Shown piece after piece: positions 18,923-27,471 of a stretch of DNA of 36,295 nucleotides. The stretch comes from Mycoplana rhizolycopersici (GTDB taxonomy: Bacteria; Pseudomonadota; Alphaproteobacteria; Rhizobiales; Rhizobiaceae), in contig NZ_JABXYK010000029.1 of assembly GCF_013378445.1 (NCBI RefSeq), positions 1 to 36,295 on the forward strand, read 5' to 3'. Both the position numbers and the translations under genes were made by a program. Under the pieces are notes generated by a model, which worked only from the letters and a program-made list of their open reading frames with translations, was not told the origin of the DNA and made no database searches. Positions within the stretch are counted from its first letter, which is position 1, and each line of letters starts with the position of its first letter.

Positions 18923-19740
18923 GCCAAATCCTTGCCACCGCCATCAGCGAGTTCCGCATCGCCTTCCGCAATCGCTGGGTGCTAATTGCCACCGGCATGA
19001 TGGTGCTGTTTGCGCTCGTGTTGGCGGCTGCCGGATCCGCGCCTACGGGCGATGTCGGCGTGGACAGGTTGTCAGTCACGGTTGCCTCGCTGACGTCACT
19101 GGCCGTCTATCTCGTGCCGCTTCTTGCGCTTTTGATGAGTTTCGACGCCATAGCGGGGGAGGTGGAGCGTGGCACGCTGACTCTGCTTCTCACCTATCCA
19201 GTGTCACGCCTGCAGATCCTGGTGGGCAAGCTACTGGCACATATTGTGATCCTTGCACTCGCGGTAACCCTCGGCTATGGCGCGGCACTCGTGGTGGCGG
19301 TGTGGTCTGATCCAAGCGCGATTATGGGCATTACTGCCCTGGTGCGGCTGATCTGGTCCTCCGTTCTGCTGGGCGCCACCTTTCTTGGCGCCGGATATGC
19401 ACTTTCGGCACTGGCGCGGCGCCCCTCTGGTGCTGCGGGACTTGCGATCGCGCTCTGGCTCGTCGCCGTGGTGCTTTACGACCTTGCGCTTCTGGCATTG
19501 ATCATCACTGATCAAGGTGGCGCCTTCACCACGCAAGCCTTACCCATCGCTCTGCTCGCCAACCCCGCCGATGCGTTTCGCGTTTTCAATCTGTCAGCCG
19601 GTCAGGCTGTTGCAGCCGCCGGCGGCATTGGCGGGGCAGCGGGAGCAATTCCGCTGTGGCAATCGGCTGCCTCGCTGTTCCTCTCGCCGTTGCTGGCCAT
19701 CACCCTAGCACTCGCCGCTTTTCGAAAGGTAACCCCATGA
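18919..19740 (+). CDS. nosY: NosY, ABC transporter permease for NosZ maturation
   Basis: Polytopic membrane partner of NosF. About six hydrophobic segments are visible, for example WVLIATGMMVLFALVLAAAG near the N-terminus and FLSPLLAITLALAAF at the C-terminus. The ABC-2 type motif FDAIAGEVERGTLTLLLTYPVSR is present. Length is 273 residues. Both ends overlap neighbours by four bases (ATGA), with nosF upstream and nosL downstream. Confidence 0.94.
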   Translation: MSQILATAISEFRIAFRNRWVLIATGMMVLFALVLAAAGSAPTGDVGVDRLSVTVASLTSLAVYLVPLLALLMSFDAIAGEVERGTLTLLLTYPVSRLQILVGKLLAHIVILALAVTLGYGAALVVAVWSDPSAIMGITALVRLIWSSVLLGATFLGAGYALSALARRPSGAAGLAIALWLVAVVLYDLALLALIITDQGGAFTTQALPIALLANPADAFRVFNLSAGQAVAAAGGIGGAAGAIPLWQSAASLFLSPLLAITLALAAFRKVTP

Positions 19741-20336
19741 GACGGCATATGCGAAATTCGCTTCGCTCCTTCCTGATCGTCGGTCTTCTGGCACTGCTCG
19801 CTGCCTGCCAGGAAAGGACCGCTCAAGACATGACACCTCAGGACATGACTGCCGAAACGCTCGGCCACTATTGCCAGATGAACCTCCTTGAGCATCCGGG
19901 ACCTAAGGGTCAGGTATTTCTCGAGGGCATGCCGGCCCCGTTGTTCTTCAGCCAAGTGCGAGATGCCATCGCCTACATGCGGGGGCCTGAGCAGATGGCT
20001 CCAATTCTCATCGTTTATGTGAACGATATGGGGGCGGCGGGGGCTACTTGGGATAAGCCAGGCGATGGCAATTGGGTCGCTATAGACAAAGCAGTATTCG
20101 TCGTGGGATCGCACCGCGAAGGTGGCATGGGTGCGCCGGAAACTATCCCCTTTTTGAGTCGCCAAAAAGCCGAGGAGTTCGCACGCGTCGAAGGCGGCCG
20201 TGTCCTATCCTTCGCAGAGATCACCGACGACATGGTGTTGACGCCGGTGGAAGACGGTGCCGACCCTCACCTGCACGGTGAGGATGCCGAGTTCGAGAGC
20301 CGCCTGCGCGCCATGCCAAAAAAAGCGGGAGGCTGA
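19737..20336 (+). CDS. nosL: NosL, copper-binding outer-membrane lipoprotein
   Basis: Copper(I) chaperone delivering copper toward NosZ. The signal ends in a lipobox, LLALLAAC, so Cys25 is probably lipid-modified. A conserved C-x-M (HYCQMNLLEHPGPKGQ) supplies likely copper ligands. ATG 19737 overlaps the nosY stop as ATGA; the frame is open from 19656 but that part lies in nosY. Length (199 residues) is usual. Four bases separate it from nosX. Confidence 0.92.
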   Translation: MRRHMRNSLRSFLIVGLLALLAACQERTAQDMTPQDMTAETLGHYCQMNLLEHPGPKGQVFLEGMPAPLFFSQVRDAIAYMRGPEQMAPILIVYVNDMGAAGATWDKPGDGNWVAIDKAVFVVGSHREGGMGAPETIPFLSRQKAEEFARVEGGRVLSFAEITDDMVLTPVEDGADPHLHGEDAEFESRLRAMPKKAGG

Positions 20337-20339
20337 GCC

Positions 20340-21251
20340 ATGCCACTAACACGCCGCCGCCTGATCACCATTTCCGCTGCCTTTGCCCTTTTGCCTGCGG
20401 TGACACGAGCCGCGCCCCAAGGTTTGAAATTATGGACCGGGCACGCACTTGGAGCGCGAGCTTCTATTCGGATCGACCATCCTGACGCTGAGGCTGTTGT
20501 CGCCCGCGTATTGGCTGAAATCAATCGGTTAGAGGGTATTCTGAGCCTCTATCGCACGGATAGTGCGCTGGAGCGGCTCAACCGGCAGGGCTTCCTGACT
20601 GAGCCACCTTTCGAACTGCTTGAATGCTTGTCGATCGCTAGCGCGGTGAACAACGCCAGCGGGGGGAGGTTTGATCCGACCGTTCAACCGTTGTGGGCGG
20701 TCTGGGCCAAAGCCGCCGCGCGCGGGGGGCAGCCGGATGCGGAAGCGATCGCTGCGGCGAAAGCGTTGGTCGGGTGGGACAAGGTCGAGCTGGATTCGGC
20801 GCGAGTCGATCTTCGGCCGGGCATGGCACTCACGTTGAACGGTATTGGCCAAGGCTATGTTGCGGATCGGGTGGCGGCATTGCTGGAGGCAGAAGGCCTG
20901 TCGGACATTCTAATCGACACCGGAGAATTCCGCGCTCTGGGCGGCAATCCCAGCGGGGCAGACTGGTCTGTTCGGCTCGAAGCTGGCGGGTCTGTCGGTT
21001 TGCGGCAGCGCGCTCTCGCTACATCGTCGCCGCTTGGAACGACATTCGACGCTGCAGGGCGGCACGGGCACATTCTTGATCCCGCGAGCGGAGCACCAGC
21101 ATCGCCGATATGGCGCACTGTGTCGATTTCTGCGCCCACGGCGGCGGTTGCTGACGCGCTCTCGACGACAGCATGCCTTCTGGAGGACGTAGACCAGATG
21201 GAACTCCTTATCGAAGCCTTCCCAGGGGCTCGGCTTGAGGCCGCAGGGTGA
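20340..21251 (+). CDS. nosX: NosX, ApbE-type FMN transferase for NosR
   Basis: Periplasmic FAD:protein FMN transferase that attaches FMN to the threonine of NosR. The N-terminus LTRRRLITISAAFALLPAVTRA looks like a Tat signal. ApbE features are GGRFDPTVQPLW, LNGIGQGYVADRV, IDTGEFRALGG, HGHILDPASG and the metal-binding ADALSTTACLL. Length (303 residues) is normal. It is the last gene of nosRZDFYLX. Confidence 0.93.
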   Translation: MPLTRRRLITISAAFALLPAVTRAAPQGLKLWTGHALGARASIRIDHPDAEAVVARVLAEINRLEGILSLYRTDSALERLNRQGFLTEPPFELLECLSIASAVNNASGGRFDPTVQPLWAVWAKAAARGGQPDAEAIAAAKALVGWDKVELDSARVDLRPGMALTLNGIGQGYVADRVAALLEAEGLSDILIDTGEFRALGGNPSGADWSVRLEAGGSVGLRQRALATSSPLGTTFDAAGRHGHILDPASGAPASPIWRTVSISAPTAAVADALSTTACLLEDVDQMELLIEAFPGARLEAAG

Positions 21252-21308
21252 TGGTCTTATGTGTTCCATAATTTAACGTTACGCTACAGCCGACGCTCAG
21301 CTTGTAGG

Positions 21309-21331
21309 AAGCGATTGTTTTTCAATCGCTT
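21309..21331 (+). terminator. Hairpin after the nos operon
   Basis: Nine-base perfect arms AAGCGATTG and CAATCGCTT enclose a TTTTT loop, about 58 bases after the nosX stop. A short A/T-rich tail (TAATAAAATAA) follows. It is the best terminator candidate in this 194-base gap, in which I see nothing else. Confidence 0.5.
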
Positions 21332-21445
21332 AATAAAATAACTCGCGGGCTGACGGTTCGAATATCTTCAAGGCGATAGTAATGGCTGCAATGCACGCCG
21401 GTCCTAAGTATGTGATCTCGCGCACGGTACCACGATATATTGAGG

Positions 21446-22345
21446 CTATCCCCCATTTGCAAAATCGCGGGCAGCCTGAATGAACGCACTGAAGGCGGCC
21501 GGCGGGTTCTTCCTGCCAGGGTAGTACAGCGCTAGCGGGGCCAATGAGGGTGTCCAGTCCTCGAGAACGCGCACCAATCGACCGGTCGCTATGTCGTCGC
21601 GCACATCCGCTTCCATCACGTATCCGAGTCCAACTCCATTCCGAGCCGCTATCCTGACCAAGCTTGGCTCGTCAAGGGTGATCGAGCCTTGCACATCGAT
21701 CTGGACAGCCTCTCCGTCCTTCTCAAATTTCCACCGAAACAAGGCGTTGTTGGGCAGACGGGCGCGGATGCAGCGAAACCGGTATAGATCGGTTGGAAGG
21801 ATGGGCCTGCCATGAGCGCGCAGGAAGTCTGGTGATGCAACAACGGCATTACTGCGCTTCAAACCAAGCGATACGGCGATCATGTCGGTCGGCACCAGAT
21901 CGGCCGGCCTCATGCCCAGATCGAAGCCCGCCGCAACGATGTCAACGATCCGTCCCTCCGTGACCAGATCGATATGTACCTGAGGGTAGCGCTGCATGAA
22001 CGGCAATATGAGCGGTTCCATCACCTCGCGTGCTGCTGTCGCGAAGGCATTGATGCGTAATGTGCCCGTCGGGGTTTCTTGAAGAGACTGGACCGTAAGC
22101 ATGGCGTCGTGGATGTCCCTCACCGCCGGCCCGACCCGCTCGACGAACGTCCTCCCCGCATCGGTGAGCGAGACGCTACGCGTCGTTCGGTTGAACAGAC
22201 GAACGGCTAAGCGCTGCTCGAGCTTTGCGATGGAATTACTGAGTGCTGTGGTGGACATGCCGAGCTCAAGCGCGGCAGCCCGAAACGAGCCCAGGCGCGC
22301 GATGCTGAGAACGGCGTCCAGATCGACAAGAACAGAACGCGTCAT
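21446..22345 (-). CDS. LysR-family transcription regulator
   Basis: DNA-binding regulator with an N-terminal winged helix ([52 protein letters not shown] region, given here in outline: residues 8-58). A periplasmic-binding-protein-like effector domain covers about residues 90-295. Length (299) is usual. It is divergent from an NTF2-like/SDR gene pair, the standard arrangement for a LysR regulator and its targets. The effector is unknown. I could not identify a convincing T-N11-A box in the 138-base spacer. Confidence 0.88.
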   Translation of the reverse strand: MTRSVLVDLDAVLSIARLGSFRAAALELGMSTTALSNSIAKLEQRLAVRLFNRTTRSVSLTDAGRTFVERVGPAVRDIHDAMLTVQSLQETPTGTLRINAFATAAREVMEPLILPFMQRYPQVHIDLVTEGRIVDIVAAGFDLGMRPADLVPTDMIAVSLGLKRSNAVVASPDFLRAHGRPILPTDLYRFRCIRARLPNNALFRWKFEKDGEAVQIDVQGSITLDEPSLVRIAARNGVGLGYVMEADVRDDIATGRLVRVLEDWTPSLAPLALYYPGRKNPPAAFSAFIQAARDFANGG

Positions 22346-22483
22346 TATCCCTCTTTTCGAAATTCCTCATCCTCTTTTATCCTGATTATCGTGTCAACCG
22401 ACTTGTCTTAGATTGCCCTCATCGCCTTCTGTAAGGGGCGGCGCCCTCAGCTGGCAGAGGCTGGACCAGGATTGGAGGAACCA

Positions 22484-22813
22484 ATGACAATGGATCTACC
22501 CAAGGCCATCGAAGCGTATTTCGAGGCCGACCGGACAGGCAGCCCGGATGCGATCGCTGCTACGTTCACCGAGAACGGCGTCGTGAAAGATAAAGGCCTC
22601 ACGCACCGAGGCCGTGATACCATCCGCGCATGGATGGCTGATGAAGCGCAGCAATACAGCTATACGGTGGAGCCCTTCTTCATGACCACCGAAAACGGGA
22701 AAACCCAGGTAACCGCCCATGCCGTCGGCGACTTCCCGGGCAGCCCCATTGATCTGCGCTTCTTCTTCGTCCTCGCGGGCGACAAGGTCGCTGAACTGGA
22801 GATCACCATATGA
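22484..22813 (+). CDS. NTF2-like (SnoaL-type) small protein
   Basis: A 109-residue protein with the cone-shaped NTF2/SnoaL pattern: [28 protein letters not shown] at the start, then [10 protein letters not shown] and the strands [29 protein letters not shown]. Such proteins act as small isomerases, hydrolases or binding proteins; the function here is unknown. ATG 22484 follows TTGGAGGAA. Its stop overlaps the next gene's start by four bases (ATGA), so the two are tightly coupled. Confidence 0.82.
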   Translation: MTMDLPKAIEAYFEADRTGSPDAIAATFTENGVVKDKGLTHRGRDTIRAWMADEAQQYSYTVEPFFMTTENGKTQVTAHAVGDFPGSPIDLRFFFVLAGDKVAELEITI

Positions 22814-23589
22814 CACAGTTCCTCACCTTGCAGGGCCGTCGCGCCCTTATCACTGGCGGCACTTCGGGGGCCGGCGCTGCCACCGTGGCGCTGTTCGAGG
22901 AGCTCGGTGCCAGCGTACTGACTACCGCTCGTAAGAAGCCTGCTGACTTCGCTGGAGCGGCGTTCGTCGAAGCCGACCTGACCACCACGGCGGGGGTAAA
23001 GACCGTCGTCGACGCGGTGCAGAAAGAACTCGGCGGCCTCGATATTCTTGTGAACGTGCTGGGCGGCTCCTCGGCCCCTTCAGGTGGCTTTGCCGCCCTC
23101 ACCGACGAGGAATGGGAGAAAGAGTTCAACCTTAACTTTTTCCCGGCCGTTAGGCTGGATCGCGCGCTCATTCCCGGAATGCTCACTCAGGGAAGCGGCG
23201 TGGTCATCCACGTTACTTCGATCCAAAGAAACCTACCTCTGCCGGAGGCGACCACCGGCTATGCTTCGGCCAAGGGAGCCCTCAACACCTACAGCAAAAG
23301 CATCTCCAAAGAGGTTTCTCCCAAGGGTGTGCGGGTCGTACGGGTCTCTCCCGGCTGGATCGCCGATCCGGGGGCCAACGGCTTGGCCCTGCGCATCGCC
23401 GCGGAAGCCGGCATCGAGTACGACGCTGCAGTACAGGTGATCATGAACTCCCTCGGCGGCATACCGCTTGGACGACCGGCAAAACCGGAAGAGGTTGCCG
23501 ATCTGATTGCGTTTCTTGCCTCGGATCGAGCAGCATCGATTACCGGGACCGAGCATGTGATCGATGGCGGGACCGTTCCGACCGCTTGA
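22810..23589 (+). CDS. Short-chain dehydrogenase/reductase
   Basis: Cytoplasmic NAD(P)-dependent oxidoreductase of 259 residues. The cofactor site is TGGTSGAG (15-22). NVLGGSS (82-88) takes the place of the usual NNAG. The catalytic residues are S137, Y151 and K155 (YASAKGA). The C-terminus ends in [15 protein letters not shown], typical of classical SDRs. The substrate is unknown. It forms a two-gene operon with the NTF2-like protein and is probably controlled by the divergent LysR regulator. Confidence 0.9.
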   Translation: MTQFLTLQGRRALITGGTSGAGAATVALFEELGASVLTTARKKPADFAGAAFVEADLTTTAGVKTVVDAVQKELGGLDILVNVLGGSSAPSGGFAALTDEEWEKEFNLNFFPAVRLDRALIPGMLTQGSGVVIHVTSIQRNLPLPEATTGYASAKGALNTYSKSISKEVSPKGVRVVRVSPGWIADPGANGLALRIAAEAGIEYDAAVQVIMNSLGGIPLGRPAKPEEVADLIAFLASDRAASITGTEHVIDGGTVPTA

Positions 23590-23614
23590 GCTGGCCATCG
23601 ACTACTCTTGCAGG

Positions 23615-24082
23615 TCAGGCGGGTGCGTCCCACCCGCCGATCTGCGAGTAGATCGCGTCCCGAAGATGCCGCACGTCTTGGTTCAAGGCAGCGAGTTCCG
23701 GTGGTGTCTGCGTCGAGGCTGCCAGCAAGGTATCGCTGAGGCAGCCTGCCTTGTGCCGCAAGGCACGGCCTTGATCTGTGAGCGCCACCAGAACCTGACG
23801 CTCGTTGTTCGCGTTGCGGGTCCGGCGCAGGTGCCCGGCGGCTTCCAGGCGTTTCAATAGGGGCGTCAACGTGCTGGATTCGAGAGCAAGCCGATCCGCA
23901 ATTGAAACGACAGTCTGCTCGTCTTCCGCCCAGAGAACGTTCAGGACGAGATATTGCGGATAGGTCAGTCCAAGCTCGTCAAGCAGCGGCTTGTAAGCGC
24001 GCTGGATAGCGATGCCGGCGGTGTGGATCGCATAGCACAGCTGGTCGCGCAGGGGCGGGGGATCGTTATGGGGTTTGGTCAT
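23615..24082 (-). CDS. MarR-family regulator, OhrR-like
   Basis: Winged-helix repressor of 155 residues. The N-terminal LRDQLCYAIHTAG places C16 where OhrR proteins carry their peroxide-sensing cysteine, so it may sense organic peroxides or other thiol-reactive compounds. The DNA-binding part is SIADRLALESSTLTPLLKRLEAAGHLRR followed by the wing NNERQVLVALTDQG. It is divergent from an exported alpha/beta hydrolase, and the spacer carries two perfect TATCGCGATA palindromes. No ohr gene is adjacent, so the target differs from the textbook pair. Confidence 0.85.
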   Translation of the reverse strand: MTKPHNDPPPLRDQLCYAIHTAGIAIQRAYKPLLDELGLTYPQYLVLNVLWAEDEQTVVSIADRLALESSTLTPLLKRLEAAGHLRRTRNANNERQVLVALTDQGRALRHKAGCLSDTLLAASTQTPPELAALNQDVRHLRDAIYSQIGGWDAPA

Positions 24083-24102
24083 GCTGAACTCCTGTAGACA
24101 TC

Positions 24103-24131
24103 AGTATAATCGAACTTATCACGAAAACCAA
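24103..24131 (-). promoter_or_regulatory. Promoter of the MarR-type gene
   Basis: On the minus strand, -35 TTGGTT (24126-24131) and -10 TATACT (24103-24108) are separated by 17 bases. The first perfect operator palindrome directly abuts the -35. Confidence 0.5.
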
Positions 24132-24141
24132 TATCGCGATA
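24132..24141. promoter_or_regulatory. Operator palindrome 1 (TATCGCGATA)
   Basis: Perfect 10-base palindrome next to the -35 of the MarR-type gene. A degenerate copy, TATCACGAAA, lies 15 bases away toward that gene (24117-24126). Probably bound by the MarR-type regulator. Confidence 0.6.
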
Positions 24142-24184
24142 AGAATTATGTTGACGGGCAGATCAAGATGTGAAACTTAATAGA

Positions 24185-24194
24185 TATCGCGATA
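24185..24194. promoter_or_regulatory. Operator palindrome 2 (TATCGCGATA)
   Basis: Second identical palindrome, centred 53 bases from the first (about five helical turns) and close upstream of the hydrolase gene. A half-copy, TATCGC, lies 15 bases further toward that gene (24200-24205). Confidence 0.6.
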
Positions 24195-24226
24195 ATAGTT
24201 ATCGCATAGAGAAAAAGGAGAACGCC

Positions 24227-25024
24227 ATGACACGCCAGTCCATCACAACCATTTCCGCAATCGCTGCTGCAGCCTCACTATCGGTTGCTCTGCCATCGGC
24301 GAATGCAGCCGACACCATGCCGAAAGATCAAGCCGTGAAAAACGTCGTTCTGGTTCACGGCGCCTTTGCCGACGGTTCCGGTTGGAGGGGCGTTTACGAT
24401 AATCTGACGAAACGCGGATATCGCGTCACCATCGTGCAGAACCCCCTGACGTCGCTTGCTGACGATGTCTCAGCTACCAAGCGCGCGCTTGAGCGGCAGG
24501 ACGGTCCGGTTATTCTCGTCGGACATTCCTGGGGTGGAACCGTGATCACGGAAGCGGGCATCGATACGAAGGTTGCGGGCCTCGTCTACGTCTCCGCTCT
24601 CTCCCCCGATGCCGGCGAGACAACGGCTCAGCAATACGAAGGATTTGCGCCTGCGACTGAGTTTGTCATCGAGACCACGAAGGATGGTTTCGGCTATGTC
24701 AGCCCGGCAAAGTTCAAGGCAGGGTTCGCGCATGACGTCAGCGATGCCGAAGCCGCGTTCATGAGCGCTTCGCAGGTGCCGATCAACATGTCGGCGTTCG
24801 GCACGAAGCTCGAAAATGCCGCCTGGCGCATCAAGCCGAGCTGGGCCGTGATCGCCACCGAGGACAAGGCCTTTGACCAGGCCATGCTGATGCACATGGC
24901 GGAGCGCATCAAGGCGAAGATCACCAAGGTGTCGGCAAGCCACGCCCTGTTCATGACGCAGCCGGCGGTCGTCGCCGATACCATCGATCAGGCAGCCAAG
25001 ACAGCGTCGGCCAAAAAGCAATGA
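24227..25024 (+). CDS. Exported alpha/beta hydrolase
   Basis: A 265-residue alpha/beta-fold hydrolase with a signal peptide (ITTISAIAAAASLSVALPSANA, split before ADT), so it should act in the periplasm or outside. The oxyanion region is VLVHGAFADGSGW, the nucleophile is S101 in GHSWGG and the catalytic histidine is probably in SASHALFMTQP. The substrate is unknown; related proteins are esterases. ATG 24227 follows AAAGGAG; the frame is open from 24170 through the operator region, which is not coding. Control by the divergent MarR-type regulator is likely. Confidence 0.87.
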   Translation: MTRQSITTISAIAAAASLSVALPSANAADTMPKDQAVKNVVLVHGAFADGSGWRGVYDNLTKRGYRVTIVQNPLTSLADDVSATKRALERQDGPVILVGHSWGGTVITEAGIDTKVAGLVYVSALSPDAGETTAQQYEGFAPATEFVIETTKDGFGYVSPAKFKAGFAHDVSDAEAAFMSASQVPINMSAFGTKLENAAWRIKPSWAVIATEDKAFDQAMLMHMAERIKAKITKVSASHALFMTQPAVVADTIDQAAKTASAKKQ

Positions 25025-25032
25025 TCGGCTTC

Positions 25033-25069
25033 GCGCTATCGGGACGGTCGAGCGCCCTCCCGATAGCGC
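25033..25069 (+). terminator. Hairpin after the alpha/beta hydrolase gene
   Basis: Perfect 12-base arms GCGCTATCGGGA (25033-25044) and TCCCGATAGCGC (25058-25069) with a 13-base loop, nine bases after the stop. It is followed by TGATAAAATTATCC rather than a T-run. Confidence 0.55.
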
Positions 25070-25214
25070 TGATAAAATTATCCTAAATGGTTCGGCGCGG
25101 TAGAAGTGAGATCGGCGGCACGCCGGATCCCTGACCCAAATCCATGGGCTTTTTCTCGCTCTCGCGTCCCAGACTTCAGCAAATTCAACTCAATCAATTC
25201 ACGGAGGACCTCAC

Positions 25215-26846
25215 GTGAACCTGAATGCCCATGACAAAAATGGACCTGAATATATGTCTTTCCCTTATGACATGGTTGGCGCTGTCTTCGACTTTATCGT
25301 GTGTGGCGCCGGGTCCAGCGGCTCGGTTGTCGCAGCACGACTGGCAGAGGATGGCAACGCCAGCGTTCTCCTGCTCGAGGCAGGTAGCGATGATCAATCC
25401 GAAACCGTATCGAACCCTGCGCAATGGCCGCTCAATCTAGGAACGAACCGCGACTGGGGCTTTGTCGGACAAGCGACGCCTGGTCTGGATGGTCGGCGAC
25501 TTCCTCTCAGCATGGGCAAGGGACTTGGCGGCGGCTCAAGCATCAACGTCATGGTCTGGGCGAGAGGTCACAAGGCGGATTGGGACTACTTCGCCGCAGA
25601 GGCCGGTGATGACGCCTGGGGATATGAGTCCGTCCTCGGCTATTATCGCCGGATCGAAGATTGGCAGGGCGCTCCGGACGTACTTCGTCGCGGAACAGGC
25701 GGGCCTGTGCATGTGGCGCAGCCTTTGTCTCCCCAGCCGATAGCGCAAGCCTTGTTGAGCGCTGCGTCAGCCATGGGCGTTCCGATCTTCGATTCAACCA
25801 ACGGCGAGATGATGGAAGCCCCCGGCGGCGCATCGATTGCTGAACTGCGCATCCGGGATGGCAAGCGGGAGTCGGTATTCGATTCCTACGTCCGTCCGCT
25901 GCTGCCACGCCCGAACCTGACCGTGATGACCGATGCGCTGGTCACGCGTCTTATTCTCGATGGCACACGGGTGAGGGGTGTGGAAGCTGTGATTGACGGT
26001 CAGCGGCGCCGGTTTATGGCGCACTGCGAAACGGTGCTCTCACTCGGTGCGATTAATACGCCGAAGGTCCTTATGCAGTCCGGTATCGGCCCGGAGGACG
26101 AGCTGCAACCGCATGGCATTCCCGTCGTACAGCACCTGCCAGGCGTCGGTCGCAATCATCAGGATCACATCGCTTTCGGCTGTACCTGGGCCTACCGCAA
26201 ACCGGAGGCCGTTGGCGGTAGCGGCTGCGAGGCAAACATCTACTGGAAGAGTGACGCGCGTCTGTCCGGCCCGGACATCCTTCAATGTCAGTTAGAGTTC
26301 GCAGTTCCGTCGCCCCTTGAGACCGGTCTCGAAACGCCGGAACACGGCTGGACGATGTTCAATGGTCTTGCCCAGCCGAAAAGCCGTGGTCGGTTGCGGC
26401 TATCAGGTCCTAACATAAACGATCCTATCCTGATCGACCCGAACTCCCTTAGCGAGCCGGAAGACATGGCTGCCGCATTGGCCGCGGTGGAGATGTGTCG
26501 CGAACTCGGTAACAGCAAGGGCTTTTCCCGGTTGGTGACAGGCGAAACAGCTCCAGGTGCGCGCGACAAAGCAGGAATGATTGATTTCATCCGACGCTCG
26601 GCCGTCACTTACTGGCATCAAACCTCCGCCGCCAAGATGGGACGTGACAACATGTCGGTCGTCGACAATGAGCTCAAGGTCTATGGCATCGAGGGTCTTC
26701 GCATTGCGGACGCCTCGATTATGCCGCGGATCACTACCGGCAACACGATGGCGCCCTGTGTTGTCATCGGTGAGCGGGCGGCCGATCTGATTGCAAAGTC
26801 ACATGGACTGAGCGCTCAGCGCAAACGCGTCGTTCCGTCTGTTTGA
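25215..26846 (+). CDS. GMC-family flavin oxidoreductase
   Basis: FAD-dependent alcohol or choline dehydrogenase-type enzyme of 543 residues. The FAD-binding motif is CGAGSSGSVVAARL (30-43). A GMC signature, GKGLGGGSSINVMVWARG, follows. The active-site histidine is in TYWHQTSAAKMG (about 467), and the C-terminus has DASIMPRITTGNTMAPCVVIGERAADLI. The start is GTG 25215, 7-8 bases after ACGGAGG; ATG 25254 has no ribosome binding site. The substrate is unknown. It stands alone, so its pathway cannot be read from the context. Confidence 0.9.
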   Translation: MNLNAHDKNGPEYMSFPYDMVGAVFDFIVCGAGSSGSVVAARLAEDGNASVLLLEAGSDDQSETVSNPAQWPLNLGTNRDWGFVGQATPGLDGRRLPLSMGKGLGGGSSINVMVWARGHKADWDYFAAEAGDDAWGYESVLGYYRRIEDWQGAPDVLRRGTGGPVHVAQPLSPQPIAQALLSAASAMGVPIFDSTNGEMMEAPGGASIAELRIRDGKRESVFDSYVRPLLPRPNLTVMTDALVTRLILDGTRVRGVEAVIDGQRRRFMAHCETVLSLGAINTPKVLMQSGIGPEDELQPHGIPVVQHLPGVGRNHQDHIAFGCTWAYRKPEAVGGSGCEANIYWKSDARLSGPDILQCQLEFAVPSPLETGLETPEHGWTMFNGLAQPKSRGRLRLSGPNINDPILIDPNSLSEPEDMAAALAAVEMCRELGNSKGFSRLVTGETAPGARDKAGMIDFIRRSAVTYWHQTSAAKMGRDNMSVVDNELKVYGIEGLRIADASIMPRITTGNTMAPCVVIGERAADLIAKSHGLSAQRKRVVPSV

Positions 26847-26864
26847 TCCTGACGATCAGGACTG

Positions 26865-26887
26865 AGCGCTCTGTTTTGCAGGGCGCT
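26865..26887 (+). terminator. Hairpin after the GMC oxidoreductase gene
   Basis: Arms AGCGCTCTG and CAGGGCGCT pair with one G-T wobble around a TTTTG loop; AAGTTTTCG follows. It lies in the 202-base gap between convergent genes. A smaller TCCTGA/TCAGGA stem precedes it. I see nothing else in the gap. Confidence 0.45.
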
Positions 26888-27048
26888 AAGTTTTCGAACG
26901 GACCATAATGCAATGCGATGTCGTTACATTCGGCGTTTGGTTTTATATCCATGGACACTATCATCGATATTTAGTGCATTGGGCCGTTAGGATATCTGCG
27001 GGTCGCGGGTTCGTATCTGTTCAAGAGCTTTTTAGACCCTGACACCAG

Positions 27049-27462
27049 TTAGTGGCTTGCCAGCACCGACGAAGCGATGCGGCCGACATCACCGTCCGCC
27101 TCGTCACTTGCGCCGGAGACACCGATGGCACCGATGATCTCGTCTCCGGCCTTTAGCAGGACGCCGCCATCGAGCGGTACGCCGTTGGGAATGCACAGGA
27201 GAGCGAGCCGACCTTCGCCTTCGACGACATCCTGGAAATCCCTCGTGTTACGGCGGAAGAGCACGGCGGTTCGCGCCTTGAGCGTCGCGATCTCGACGCT
27301 GCCGACCTGCGCATTGTCATCACGCTGCAGCAGGACGAGGTGGCCGCCGTCATCGACGATGGCGATGACCAGCCGGAGCCCCAGCTTTTTCGATTCCGCT
27401 TCCGCGGCTGCCGCAATCGCCTTGGCGGCTTCCAGTGTGAGCGTGGTTTTCTTGGCGAGCAT
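27049..27462 (-). CDS. GlcG/HbpS-like protein
   Basis: A 137-residue protein of the GlcG/HbpS (DUF336) family. Visible family features are LTLEAAKAIAAAAEAESKKLGL, the strand VIAIVDDGGHLVLLQRDD and the C-terminal GEIIGAIGVSGASDEADG-type segment. Some members bind heme; others sit in sugar-acid or glycolate operons with no proven role. It is the last gene of the D-erythronate operon, nine bases after otnI, with TGAGGA before its ATG. An accessory role in that pathway is inferred only from position. Confidence 0.83.
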   Translation of the reverse strand: MLAKKTTLTLEAAKAIAAAAEAESKKLGLRLVIAIVDDGGHLVLLQRDDNAQVGSVEIATLKARTAVLFRRNTRDFQDVVEGEGRLALLCIPNGVPLDGGVLLKAGDEIIGAIGVSGASDEADGDVGRIASSVLASH

Positions 27463-27471
27463 GGTTTTTCC

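Noticed and set aside
23618-23638. GGCGGGTG/CACCCGCC stem between the SDR and MarR genes as a terminator
   Set aside because: It lies within the last codons of the MarR-type gene and has no T-run; it may act for the convergent SDR transcript but coding constraint explains it as well.
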